From Massilia rhizosphaerae (GTDB taxonomy: Bacteria; Pseudomonadota; Gammaproteobacteria; Burkholderiales; Burkholderiaceae_D), in the NCBI RefSeq assembly GCF_016093545.1, contig NZ_JADKYX010000007.1:124001-188000 (forward strand): a stretch of 64,000 nucleotides of DNA, in the 5' to 3' direction. A program made the translations under genes and the position numbers. Positions 36,040 to 45,400 of this stretch are shown here, one piece after another. Position 1 is the first letter of the stretch, and each line of letters opens with the position of its first letter. Under the pieces are notes generated by a model. That model searched no databases. It was not told where the DNA came from and saw only the letters and a program-made list of their open reading frames with translations.

Positions 36040-36053
36040 GTTGTTTGACTACA
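36039..36053. promoter_or_regulatory. HexR-like operator 6, before the sugar importer
   Basis: TGTTGT-TTG-ACTACA matches 11 of 12 arm positions. Its first base is the last base of the inverted-repeat element. It lies 41 bases upstream of a TTGACA. Confidence 0.6.
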
Positions 36054-36091
36054 TTTTCTGTGGGCCTCCTAGCGAGTTAGGGCGCCATCTT

Positions 36092-36122
36092 CGTTGACAC
36101 CCAGAAAACTGCATGTTACTTT
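36092..36122 (+). promoter_or_regulatory. Likely promoter of the sugar importer gene
   Basis: CGTTGACA, identical to the two receptor promoters, is followed 17 bases on by TACTTT. A weaker palindrome (TGTTAC-TTT-GCTACA, 8 of 12) overlaps the -10 region at 36114-36128. Confidence 0.45.
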
Positions 36123-36170
36123 GCTACATGTGGCAGCCTGGCGGAAGTCCAGGCGCGTTAGGGGACACAG

Positions 36171-37505
36171 ATGGAAATGCAAACTCACACGCTCAAGCCG
36201 CGGCTGTCGTTCTGGCAGCTGTGGAACATGAGCTTCGGCTTCTTCGGCATCCAGTTCGGCTTCGCGCTGCAAAACGTGAACACGAGCCGGATCTTCGCCA
36301 CGCTCGGCACGTCGATGGACGACCTGGCTCTCGTCTGGCTGGCCGCGCCGGTCACGGGCCTGCTCGTGCAGCCGGTGATCGGCTACCTCAGCGACAATAC
36401 GTGGCACCCGACCTGGGGTCGTCGCCGTCCGTTCTTCTTCCTCGGCGCCGTGCTGGCCGCGACCGCGCTGTTCCTGATGCCGAATTCGGTCGCGATCTGG
36501 ATGGCCGTGGCCGTGCTGTGGCTGATGGACGCGTCGATTAACATCTCGATGGAACCGTTCCGCGCCTTCGTCGGCGACAAGCTCGATACGTCGCAGCAGA
36601 CGGCCGGCTTCGCGATGCAGACCTTCCTCATCGGCTGCGGCGCGGTGATCGCGTCGCTGCTGCCGATCATCTTCACGAACTACCTCGGCGTGTCCAATGT
36701 GCCGGTGGGCGGCGGTGTGCCGGATTCGGTGCGCTACTCGTTCTACATCGGCGCCGCCGCCTTCATCGTGGCCGTGACGTGGACCGTGTTCACGTCGACC
36801 GAACTGCCGCCGCCCGACCTCGACCGCTTCATGGCCCAGCGCCGCCAGTCGCGCAACGTCGGCGTGGCGCTGCGCGAGATCGTCGGCGGCTTCGGGGACA
36901 TGCCGAAGACGATGGTGCAACTGGCGTTCGTCCAGTTCTTCACGTGGATCGCCCTGTTCGCGCTGTGGATCTACACCGGCCCCGCGATCGCCGACAACGT
37001 CTACAACACGACCGACCCGCTGTCGGCCGGCTACCAGGACGCGGGCAACTGGGTCGGCGTGATGTTCGCCGTGTACAACGGCCTGTCCGCGCTGGCCGCC
37101 TTCGCGCTGCCCGTGCTGGCGCGCGCCACCAGCCGCAAGGCCTGCCACGCCGTCTGCCTGGCGGTGGGCGGCCTGTCGCTGGCCAGCGTGTTCTTCATCC
37201 ACGACAAGCATCTGCTGATGATTCCGATGCTGGGCGTCGGCCTGGCGTGGGCGAGCGTGCTGACGATGCCGTACGCGATCCTGGCCGCCGCGCTGCCGGC
37301 CAACCGCATGGGCTATTACATGGGCCTGTTCAACTTCTTCGTCGTCATCCCGCAGGTCGTCAGCGGTCTCGTGCTCGGCTACTTCACGAAGCACTTCTTC
37401 GGCAACCACGCCGTGTTCACGCTGGTGCTGGGCGGTGTCTCGATGCTCATCGCGGCCGTGCTGTGCGTGTTCGTCACCGACAAGGCGGACCTCGCCGCCG
37501 CCTAA
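36171..37505 (+). CDS. SLC45/GPH-like MFS sugar importer (maltose/maltodextrin)
   Basis: The 444-residue protein has about 12 membrane helices. FGFFGIQFGFALQNVNTSRIF and QPVIGYLSDNTW followed by GRRRPFFFLG are typical of proton-coupled maltose/sucrose symporters of the SLC45-like group, such as those in Caulobacter and Xanthomonas maltose loci. GGGGACACAG precedes the start, nearly the same leader as both receptor genes. It should carry maltodextrins or maltose across the inner membrane, before phosphoglucomutase and amylase in the same direction. The precise sugar is inferred from context. Confidence 0.9.
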   Translation: MEMQTHTLKPRLSFWQLWNMSFGFFGIQFGFALQNVNTSRIFATLGTSMDDLALVWLAAPVTGLLVQPVIGYLSDNTWHPTWGRRRPFFFLGAVLAATALFLMPNSVAIWMAVAVLWLMDASINISMEPFRAFVGDKLDTSQQTAGFAMQTFLIGCGAVIASLLPIIFTNYLGVSNVPVGGGVPDSVRYSFYIGAAAFIVAVTWTVFTSTELPPPDLDRFMAQRRQSRNVGVALREIVGGFGDMPKTMVQLAFVQFFTWIALFALWIYTGPAIADNVYNTTDPLSAGYQDAGNWVGVMFAVYNGLSALAAFALPVLARATSRKACHAVCLAVGGLSLASVFFIHDKHLLMIPMLGVGLAWASVLTMPYAILAAALPANRMGYYMGLFNFFVVIPQVVSGLVLGYFTKHFFGNHAVFTLVLGGVSMLIAAVLCVFVTDKADLAAA

Positions 37506-37551
37506 GAGCGGCGCCATACGCCCTGCGGGTGTCGTATCCTTACGGGTTTGA

Positions 37552-39219
<1,668 letters not shown>

Positions 39220-39247
39220 TTCTTCCACCCACCACACAGGACCCTGA

Positions 39248-40930
39248 ATGAAACTCGCCGTTCTCGCCGCCTCCCTGACGTTCGCCTTCGGCGCCGCGTC
39301 GGCCGCCCCCGACCTGTCGCCCGCCAAGGGCAAGGCGTTCACCTGGGACAACGCGACCGTCTACTTCGTCATGCTCGACCGCTTCAATAACGGCGACCCG
39401 TCGAACGACCACGCCTACGGCCGCAGGAACGACGCTGCCGTCGCGCGCGGTTTCATGGGCGGCGACCTGGCCGGTCTCACGGCCAAGGTCAAGGACGGCT
39501 ATTTCACGGATCTGGGTGTGGACGCGATCTGGATCTCGCCGCCGGTGGAGCAGATCCACGGCTCCACGGACGAAGGCACGGGCCGGAGCTACGCCTTCCA
39601 CGGCTACTGGGGGCGCGACTTCACGGCCGTCGACGCCAACCTCGGCACGGAGAAGGACGTGCGCGACCTCGTCGAGGCGGCGCATGCGCGCGGCATCCGC
39701 GTGCTGCTCGACGTCGTGATGAACCACACCGGTCCCGTCACGCCCGAGGACACCGTGTGGCCTTCCGACTGGGTGCGCACGTCGCCCACGTGCACGTTCA
39801 AGGACGTGAAAGGCACGGTCGATTGCACGCTCGTGAAGAACCTGCCGGACTTCCGCACCGACAGCAACGCGAACGTCGCCCTGCCGGCTTTCCTCGTCGC
39901 GAAATGGAAGAAGGAAGGGCGCTACGAGCGCGAGACGAAGGAGCTGGACGACTTCTTCAAGCGCACGGGCTATCCGCGCGCGCCGCGTTATTACCTGATG
40001 AAATGGCACGCCGACTGGGTGCGCAAGTACGGCTTCGACGGCTTCCGCGCCGACACCGTCAAGCACACGGAACCGGGCGTGTGGAAGGACCTGAAAAAGG
40101 TCGCGAGCCAGGCCTACGAGGACTGGAAGCGCACGCCGGCCGGCAAGCAGACCGTCGCCAGGATCGGCAACACGCCGTTCTACATGACGGCCGAGGCCTT
40201 CAACTACGCGATCGAGAACGGCCGCACGTTCGCCTACGACGACGGTACGAAGGTCGATTATTTCAACAACGGTTTCGACAGCATGATCAACTTCACCCTG
40301 CCGCGCGACGCGAGCCAGGGCTACGAGGCGCTGTTCTCCCGTTATTCGAACCTCTTGAACGGCCCGTTGCAAGGCGTCTCGGTGCTGAACTACCTCGATT
40401 CGCACGACGATGCCCACCCGTTCGAGGCCATGCGCGAGCACCCGTTCGAGGAAGCGAACAAGCTGCTGCTGACGCCGGGCGCCGCGCAGGTCACCTACGG
40501 CGACGAGACGGCGCGCGTGCTGAAGATCGACGGCGCGGTGGGCGACGCCAACCTGCGCGCCTTCATGAACTGGGACCAGCTGAAGAACAATGCGCGCGTG
40601 GGCCTGCACGGCGTGGCCGAGGTGCGCGACTACTGGGCGCGGCTGATCCGCTTCCGCCACGCGCATCCGGCGGTGGGCGCGGGCGTGCACCAGATGATCG
40701 CGTCCAGCCCGTACACGTTCAAGCGTACCTACGACAAGAACGGCGTGGCCGACCGCGTCGTCGTCGCCCTCGACCTGCCGCAGGACCGCGCGGTGCCGAT
40801 CTCCGTGGCCGGCGTGTTCGGCGACGGCCAGACGGTGCGCGACGCGTACACGGGCCGCACGGCCGTCGTCGCGGGCGGCAAGGTGAAGTTCGATACGCGC
40901 GCGCCGGTGGCGTTGATTTCGCTGGATTGA
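39248..40930 (+). CDS. Secreted alpha-amylase (GH13)
   Basis: The 560-residue protein has a signal peptide (KLAVLAASLTFAFGAASA-AP). The GH13 barrel begins ATVYFVMLDRFNNGDPSND. Catalytic residues appear in GFRADTVKH (nucleophile, about residue 267), TAEAFN (Glu, about 315) and YLDSHDD (Asp, about 386). DVVMNHTG is conserved region I. A short C-terminal beta domain ends it. It cuts internal alpha-1,4 links of starch outside the inner membrane. It is the third gene of the importer-pgm-amylase run; AGGA lies shortly before the ATG. Confidence 0.92.
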   Translation: MKLAVLAASLTFAFGAASAAPDLSPAKGKAFTWDNATVYFVMLDRFNNGDPSNDHAYGRRNDAAVARGFMGGDLAGLTAKVKDGYFTDLGVDAIWISPPVEQIHGSTDEGTGRSYAFHGYWGRDFTAVDANLGTEKDVRDLVEAAHARGIRVLLDVVMNHTGPVTPEDTVWPSDWVRTSPTCTFKDVKGTVDCTLVKNLPDFRTDSNANVALPAFLVAKWKKEGRYERETKELDDFFKRTGYPRAPRYYLMKWHADWVRKYGFDGFRADTVKHTEPGVWKDLKKVASQAYEDWKRTPAGKQTVARIGNTPFYMTAEAFNYAIENGRTFAYDDGTKVDYFNNGFDSMINFTLPRDASQGYEALFSRYSNLLNGPLQGVSVLNYLDSHDDAHPFEAMREHPFEEANKLLLTPGAAQVTYGDETARVLKIDGAVGDANLRAFMNWDQLKNNARVGLHGVAEVRDYWARLIRFRHAHPAVGAGVHQMIASSPYTFKRTYDKNGVADRVVVALDLPQDRAVPISVAGVFGDGQTVRDAYTGRTAVVAGGKVKFDTRAPVALISLD

Positions 40931-40957
40931 CCAAACGTTCGCATACCGCATGCGCCT

Positions 40958-41021
40958 GGTGGGCTCGGTGAGCCCACCCTACGATTTGCCGATGCCGTAG
41001 GGTGGGCACCCCGTGCCCACC
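40958..41021. repeat. Two dispersed palindromic repeats in opposite orientation
   Basis: GGTGGGCTCGGTGAGCCCACC-CTACG at 40958-40983 and CGTAG-GGTGGGCACCCCGTGCCCACC at 40996-41021 face each other with a 12-base spacer, a BIME-like pair. It lies between the convergent amylase and response-regulator genes and could act as a two-way terminator. Confidence 0.65.
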
Positions 41022-41033
41022 ACGACGTTCGCG

Positions 41034-41633
41034 TCATCCCAACCACGGATGGGCGGCCAACCACCGCCCCAGCTCATTATCGTTCGCGCACTGCAGCTTG
41101 CTGAAGATATTCGCGCGATGCGTCTCCACCGAGCGCGGCCCGCACGGCGGCACGAGCACCCGCGCAATCTCCTTGTTCGGCTGGCCCAGCCCCACGAGCC
41201 GCGCCACCTCGCGTTCGCGCGGCGTCAGCTCCGCCCACAGCCGCAGCGCCAGCGCGCGCTCGCGCGCCTCGGCGATCGCGGCGGGGAGCTTGTCGAGCAG
41301 GTGCCGCGTGTCCGGCTTCTCGACCCAGTCGTAAGCGCCTTGCCGCACCGCTTCCAGCGCGGTCGGGATGTCGCCGTGGCCGGACAGGAATAGCGTGACG
41401 AGCGGGCTGTGTGCCGCGCGCAGGCGGTCGAACACGGCCAGGCCGCTCGTCCCGCCGAGGCGCAGGTCGAGGATCACGCAGCCCGGCTGGCGCATGTCGA
41501 CCGCATCGAGGAACGCTTCGCCGGACTCGAAGGCCTGCACGGCCAGTCCTTGCGAAAACAGCAGGAGGAGCAGGGAGCGGCGCAGGGCCTCGTCGTCGTC
41601 GACGACATAGAGTGTCAGCGGGATGTCTTTCAT
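41034..41633 (-). CDS. FixJ-family response regulator
   Basis: The 199-residue protein has a receiver domain with acidic pocket VDDDE and phospho-acceptor D56 (VILDLRLG), conserved switch Ser (FLSGHGD) and Lys (VEKPDT). A LuxR-type helix-turn-helix (LTPREREVARLVGLGQPNKEIARVL) follows at about 135-195. The ATG overlaps the stop of the sensor kinase gene (ATGA), so they are a co-translated pair. The target is probably the divergent kgtP-like gene, through the 22-base palindrome at 43806-43827. Confidence 0.9.
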   Translation of the reverse strand: MKDIPLTLYVVDDDEALRRSLLLLLFSQGLAVQAFESGEAFLDAVDMRQPGCVILDLRLGGTSGLAVFDRLRAAHSPLVTLFLSGHGDIPTALEAVRQGAYDWVEKPDTRHLLDKLPAAIAEARERALALRLWAELTPREREVARLVGLGQPNKEIARVLVPPCGPRSVETHRANIFSKLQCANDNELGRWLAAHPWLG

Positions 41634-43768
41634 GGCGCGGTGGGAAGCACGGTGGGAAGCGTGAAGGAAAAGGCGGCGCCGCCGCCGGCGGCACTGTCGA
41701 CGGTCATGCAGCCGCCGTGGGCTTCGACGATGGTGCGGCAGATGTTCAGGCCCAGCCCCAGGCCGTCCGGGCGCGTCGTGAAGAACGGCGCGAAGATCTG
41801 TTCGCGCTGCTCAAACGGGATGCCCGGCCCCTCGTCGGCGACGGTGACGCGCACGCCCTGGTCGGCGCGCCGGCTGGCCAGTTCGATGCTGCCGCGCGGC
41901 CGGTCCTGCATGGCGTGCATCGCGTTGTGGATCAGGTTCACGAGCACCTGTTCGAGCAGCACGCGGTCGCCGCGCACGCGGGCGCCGTCGTCGTCCAGCG
42001 CCAACCGCAGGGCAATGCCGTCGCGCCGCAATTCCGGCATGAGCAGGGCCGCCGCGTGCTTGACGACGCCGTCGATGTCCAGGATTTCGTACTGGGCCCG
42101 CTGCGGGTTGATGAAGGCGCGCACGCGCTTGACGATCTCGCTGGCGCGCGTGCTCTGCTCGACGATCTCGTCGAGCGCCCCGGCCAGCATGTCGGGCGGC
42201 GCCGACTGCACCGCGAGGGCGCGCGCCGCGACGGCGAAATTCGACAGCGCCATCAGCGGTTGATTCAGTTCGTGCGCGAGCGTGGACGCCATCTCGCCGA
42301 CGCTCGCCAGGCGCGCGCTGCGCTGCAGGCGCACTTCCTGGTCGCGCTGGCGGGCCTCGGCCTGCTTTTGCGCGGTGATGTCGACGACGGAACTCATCCA
42401 GCCCCGGTGCACGCCCTGGGCGTCGACGAGCGGCGCCGTGTAGACCATCGTGATCACGTCGTGGCCGTCCTTGTGGCGGATGCGCGATTCGAAGCCGTGC
42501 GGCGCGGCGCGGCCCTGCAGCACCTCGTCGCTCTCGCGCGCCTGTTTTTCCAGGTCGTCCGGGTGCCAGTACGGATACGGCGGGCGGCGGCCCAGCAGCT
42601 CCTGCGCGCTGTAGCCGACCATCGCGCACAGGGCCGGATTCACGTAGATGATCTTGCCTTCCGGGTCGCGCGCGCGCATGCCCACCAGCAGCGAGTCTTC
42701 CATCGCCTTGCGGAACGCGTGCGCTTCCTCCAGGTCGCGCGTGCGTTCCTCGACGCGCCGTTCCAGCTCGATGCGCGCCGTCTTCTGCTCGATGAAGCGC
42801 TTTTCGCGCAGGCGCCAGTACAGGACGCCGAGCAGCAGCAGCGCGACGGCCAGCGCCGCCAGCACGAGCGCCAGCTGGCGCGCCTGCACGACTTCCTTCA
42901 TGTCCGTCGTCACCGTGAGGGTCCAGCCCAGTTCCGGCAGCGGCGTGTCGAGCGCGAGCAGGTCCATGCGGCGGTTTTCCGCGCGCGTGTGCAGGACGAA
43001 GGCGGGCGCCGTCCCGCGCGTTTCGGTCTCCCAGGGCAGGACGTAGAAGCGGTCGCGGTCGCCGTACTGGCGGTGCGCGACGATCCAGCGCAGGTCGGCC
43101 GCGGACACGGGCCGGATCGCGTGGAACAGCCAGTCCGGCACGGCGGAGAGGAACACGATGCCGTGGTTGTCGCGCAGGACGACCGGGTCGGCGCCGCGCA
43201 TCCACGCGGCCTGCAGCGGCTCCAGGCTGATCTTGACGACGACCACGCCGAGGATGGCGCCGTCCGCCTGCACGGGCTCCGCGATGAACAGGCCGGACTG
43301 GCCCGTCGTGAGGCCGAGGCCGTAGAACAGGCCGCGGCGGCCCTGTACGGCGTCCTGGAAATAGGGGCGCTGGCGGTACGACTGGCCGACGAAGCTGGAA
43401 GGCAGGTTCCAGTTGCTGGCGGCGAGCGTCAGGCCCGCGCGGTCGACGAGGAACAGCGCGGCGGCGCCCGTCGTCGCCTGCAGGTCGGCAAAGTAATCGT
43501 TCACGCGCGCGCGCAAGGCCGCGTCGCGCGGGTTGCGCAGCAGGGCCTGCACGTCGGGGTGGCGGGATGCCGCGTGCGGCAGGAAGTCGTGCTTTTCGAC
43601 GAGGCCGCGCAGCCCCAGCACGTGCGCCGCCGCGGCCTGGCGCAGGCCTTCCGTCTTCGTCCGCAGCTCGTGCCGCTCGGCCCAGTTGCCCGACGCCGCG
43701 ATGACGGCCAGCGCGCCCGCGGCGACGAGCAGCCGGCGCCAATGACGTGGGTTGGGCAGGATGGGCAT
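41630..43768 (-). CDS. DctB-like sensor histidine kinase with PAS domain
   Basis: The 712-residue protein has an N-terminal helix (LLVAAGALAVIAAS), a periplasmic double-Cache-type sensor (about 45-300, with SNWNLPSSFVGQSYRQRPYFQDA typical of DctB), and a second membrane helix (ALVLAALAVALLLLGVLYW). A PAS/PAC pair lies at about 335-460. The phospho-His is in LAHELNQPL at about 498, and the ATPase domain follows (GGGAAFSFTLP end). DctB-like sensors detect C4-dicarboxylates. It is divergent from a KgtP-type transporter, which fits organic-acid sensing. The start at 43768 lacks a strong Shine-Dalgarno. Confidence 0.9.
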   Translation of the reverse strand: MPILPNPRHWRRLLVAAGALAVIAASGNWAERHELRTKTEGLRQAAAAHVLGLRGLVEKHDFLPHAASRHPDVQALLRNPRDAALRARVNDYFADLQATTGAAALFLVDRAGLTLAASNWNLPSSFVGQSYRQRPYFQDAVQGRRGLFYGLGLTTGQSGLFIAEPVQADGAILGVVVVKISLEPLQAAWMRGADPVVLRDNHGIVFLSAVPDWLFHAIRPVSAADLRWIVAHRQYGDRDRFYVLPWETETRGTAPAFVLHTRAENRRMDLLALDTPLPELGWTLTVTTDMKEVVQARQLALVLAALAVALLLLGVLYWRLREKRFIEQKTARIELERRVEERTRDLEEAHAFRKAMEDSLLVGMRARDPEGKIIYVNPALCAMVGYSAQELLGRRPPYPYWHPDDLEKQARESDEVLQGRAAPHGFESRIRHKDGHDVITMVYTAPLVDAQGVHRGWMSSVVDITAQKQAEARQRDQEVRLQRSARLASVGEMASTLAHELNQPLMALSNFAVAARALAVQSAPPDMLAGALDEIVEQSTRASEIVKRVRAFINPQRAQYEILDIDGVVKHAAALLMPELRRDGIALRLALDDDGARVRGDRVLLEQVLVNLIHNAMHAMQDRPRGSIELASRRADQGVRVTVADEGPGIPFEQREQIFAPFFTTRPDGLGLGLNICRTIVEAHGGCMTVDSAAGGGAAFSFTLPTVLPTAP

Positions 43769-43805
43769 GGAGCAACGATAGCAGTTGCGCGGAGCGAATG
43801 GAACC

Positions 43806-43827
43806 GCCTCCGTAATTTTACGGAGGC
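43806..43827. promoter_or_regulatory. Perfect 22-bp palindrome between sensor kinase and kgtP-like gene
   Basis: GCCTCCGTAA-TT-TTACGGAGGC has 10-bp perfect arms and lies in the 134-base divergent gap. It is the likely binding site of the FixJ-type regulator. It lacks a T-run and an RNA-type loop, so a terminator is unlikely. Confidence 0.65.
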
Positions 43828-43902
43828 CGGCAGAGCGAAGTTGCGGATGTGCGCCGGCGCGCCGGCTGGGATAGTGGGCACACCAATAAGGAGGAGACAT
43901 CC

Positions 43903-45243
43903 ATGAACACCGTCACGTCCAAGGCGCCCGCCGGCGCCGGCGCCGCTACCACCGAACGCATCTCCGGCAAGCGTCTCGCGGCCATCCTGGTCGGCTCGGC
44001 CGGCAACCTCGTCGAGTGGTTCGATTTCTACTGCTACTCGGCCTTCGCGCTGTACTTCGCGGGCGCGTTCTTCCCCAAGCAGGACCCGACCGCGCAGATG
44101 ATGTCCACGGCCGGCATCTTCGCGCTGGGCTTCTTCGTGCGTCCCATCGGCGGCGTCCTGTTCGGCCGCATCGGCGACCGCGTCGGCCGCAAGACCGCGC
44201 TGATGACGTCCGTGCTGCTGATGTGCTTCGGCTCCCTCATGATCGCCTGCGCGCCCACGTATGCCGCCGCCGGCATCCTGTCGCCGTGCATCCTGCTGCT
44301 GGCGCGCCTGCTGCAGGGCCTGAGCCTCGGCGGCGAATACGGCGCCAGCGCGACGTATTTGTCGGAGATGGCGGACTCGAAGCACCGCGGCTTCTACAGC
44401 AGCTTCCAGTACGTGACGCTGATCGGCGGCCAGTTGCTGGCGCTGATCCTGCTGCTCGTGCTGCAGAAATTCCTGCTCGACGCCGAGCAGTTGCATGCCT
44501 GGGGCTGGCGCATTCCGTTCGTCGTCGGCGCCTGCCTCGCCCTGCTGGCGCTGCGCATGCGTCACAACCTGCCGGAGACCCAGGCGTTCGAAGCCGCCCG
44601 TAAAAAGGCCAAGCCGATGGGCGGCCTGAAGCAGCTGGCGCAGCACCCGCGCGAGGTGCTGCTGGTGATCGGCCTGACGATGGGCGGCACGCTCGCGTTC
44701 TACGTCTACACGACGTATATGCAGAAATTCCTGCGCCTGTCCGTCGGCCTGACGGATGCGCAGGCCACCGCCGTGTCGGCCGCGTCGCTGCTGTTCGCGA
44801 TGTGCCTGCAGCCGCTGTACGGCGCGCTGTCCGACCGCATCGGCCGCCGTCCGCTGCTCGTGGGCTTCGCGCTGCTCGGCACGTTGTTCACCGTGCCGCT
44901 GCTGTCCGCCATCCGCCACGCCAGCGGCCCGTGGCAAGCGTTCGCCCTGATCGCCTGCGCCTGGATGATCGTGTCCGGCTACACGTCGATCAACGCGCTC
45001 GTCAAGGCCGAGCTGTTCCCGGCGTCGATCCGCGCCACCGGCGTCGGCGTGCCGTATGCGTTCGCGGTGTCCGTGTTCGGCGGCACGGCCGAGTATCTCG
45101 CCCTGTGGTTCAAGTCGATCAACCTGGAAAGCGGCTTTTACTGGTACGCGACGGCCGTCATCGCCTGCACGCTGGCCGTCTGCTGGTTCATGCGCGATTT
45201 CAGCGCGCAGTCGAAGATCGATGCCGAGACGCGCGCGCACTGA
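43903..45243 (+). CDS. kgtP: MHS-family MFS transporter, alpha-ketoglutarate permease type
   Basis: The 446-residue protein has 12 helices. NLVEWFDFYCYSAFALYFAGAFFP is the family N-terminal signature, GRIGDRVGRKTALM the MFS loop 2-3 motif, and LLQGLSLGGEYGASATYLSEMA is typical of KgtP and ShiA. It imports alpha-ketoglutarate or a related organic acid with protons. AAGGAGGAG precedes the ATG, a strong ribosome site. It is divergent from and probably controlled by the adjacent two-component system. The exact substrate is inferred. Confidence 0.88.
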   Translation: MNTVTSKAPAGAGAATTERISGKRLAAILVGSAGNLVEWFDFYCYSAFALYFAGAFFPKQDPTAQMMSTAGIFALGFFVRPIGGVLFGRIGDRVGRKTALMTSVLLMCFGSLMIACAPTYAAAGILSPCILLLARLLQGLSLGGEYGASATYLSEMADSKHRGFYSSFQYVTLIGGQLLALILLLVLQKFLLDAEQLHAWGWRIPFVVGACLALLALRMRHNLPETQAFEAARKKAKPMGGLKQLAQHPREVLLVIGLTMGGTLAFYVYTTYMQKFLRLSVGLTDAQATAVSAASLLFAMCLQPLYGALSDRIGRRPLLVGFALLGTLFTVPLLSAIRHASGPWQAFALIACAWMIVSGYTSINALVKAELFPASIRATGVGVPYAFAVSVFGGTAEYLALWFKSINLESGFYWYATAVIACTLAVCWFMRDFSAQSKIDAETRAH

Positions 45244-45274
45244 AGCCTCGATCTGAAATTGTCGATATGGCAAG

Positions 45275-45299
45275 AGCGGTCCCTGTGGGGCCGCTTTTT
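45275..45299 (+). terminator. Rho-independent terminator after kgtP-like gene
   Basis: AGCGGTCCC and GGGGCCGCT form a stem over a TGT loop, followed by TTTTC. It isolates the transporter gene from the glucokinase-HexR gene. Confidence 0.75.
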
Positions 45300-45400
45300 C
45301 GTTGTAACCGTCCGATTCGGTTCATAATCGCTTTTTGGTGCATTTCAATCAATGGTATCCTAGCCGCAATAGAGGACACCTTCGCAAGAAACGCAATACG

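Noticed and set aside
43806..43827. The 22-bp palindrome as a terminator
   Set aside because: Both flanking genes point away from it and there is no T-run; the centre is only two bases.
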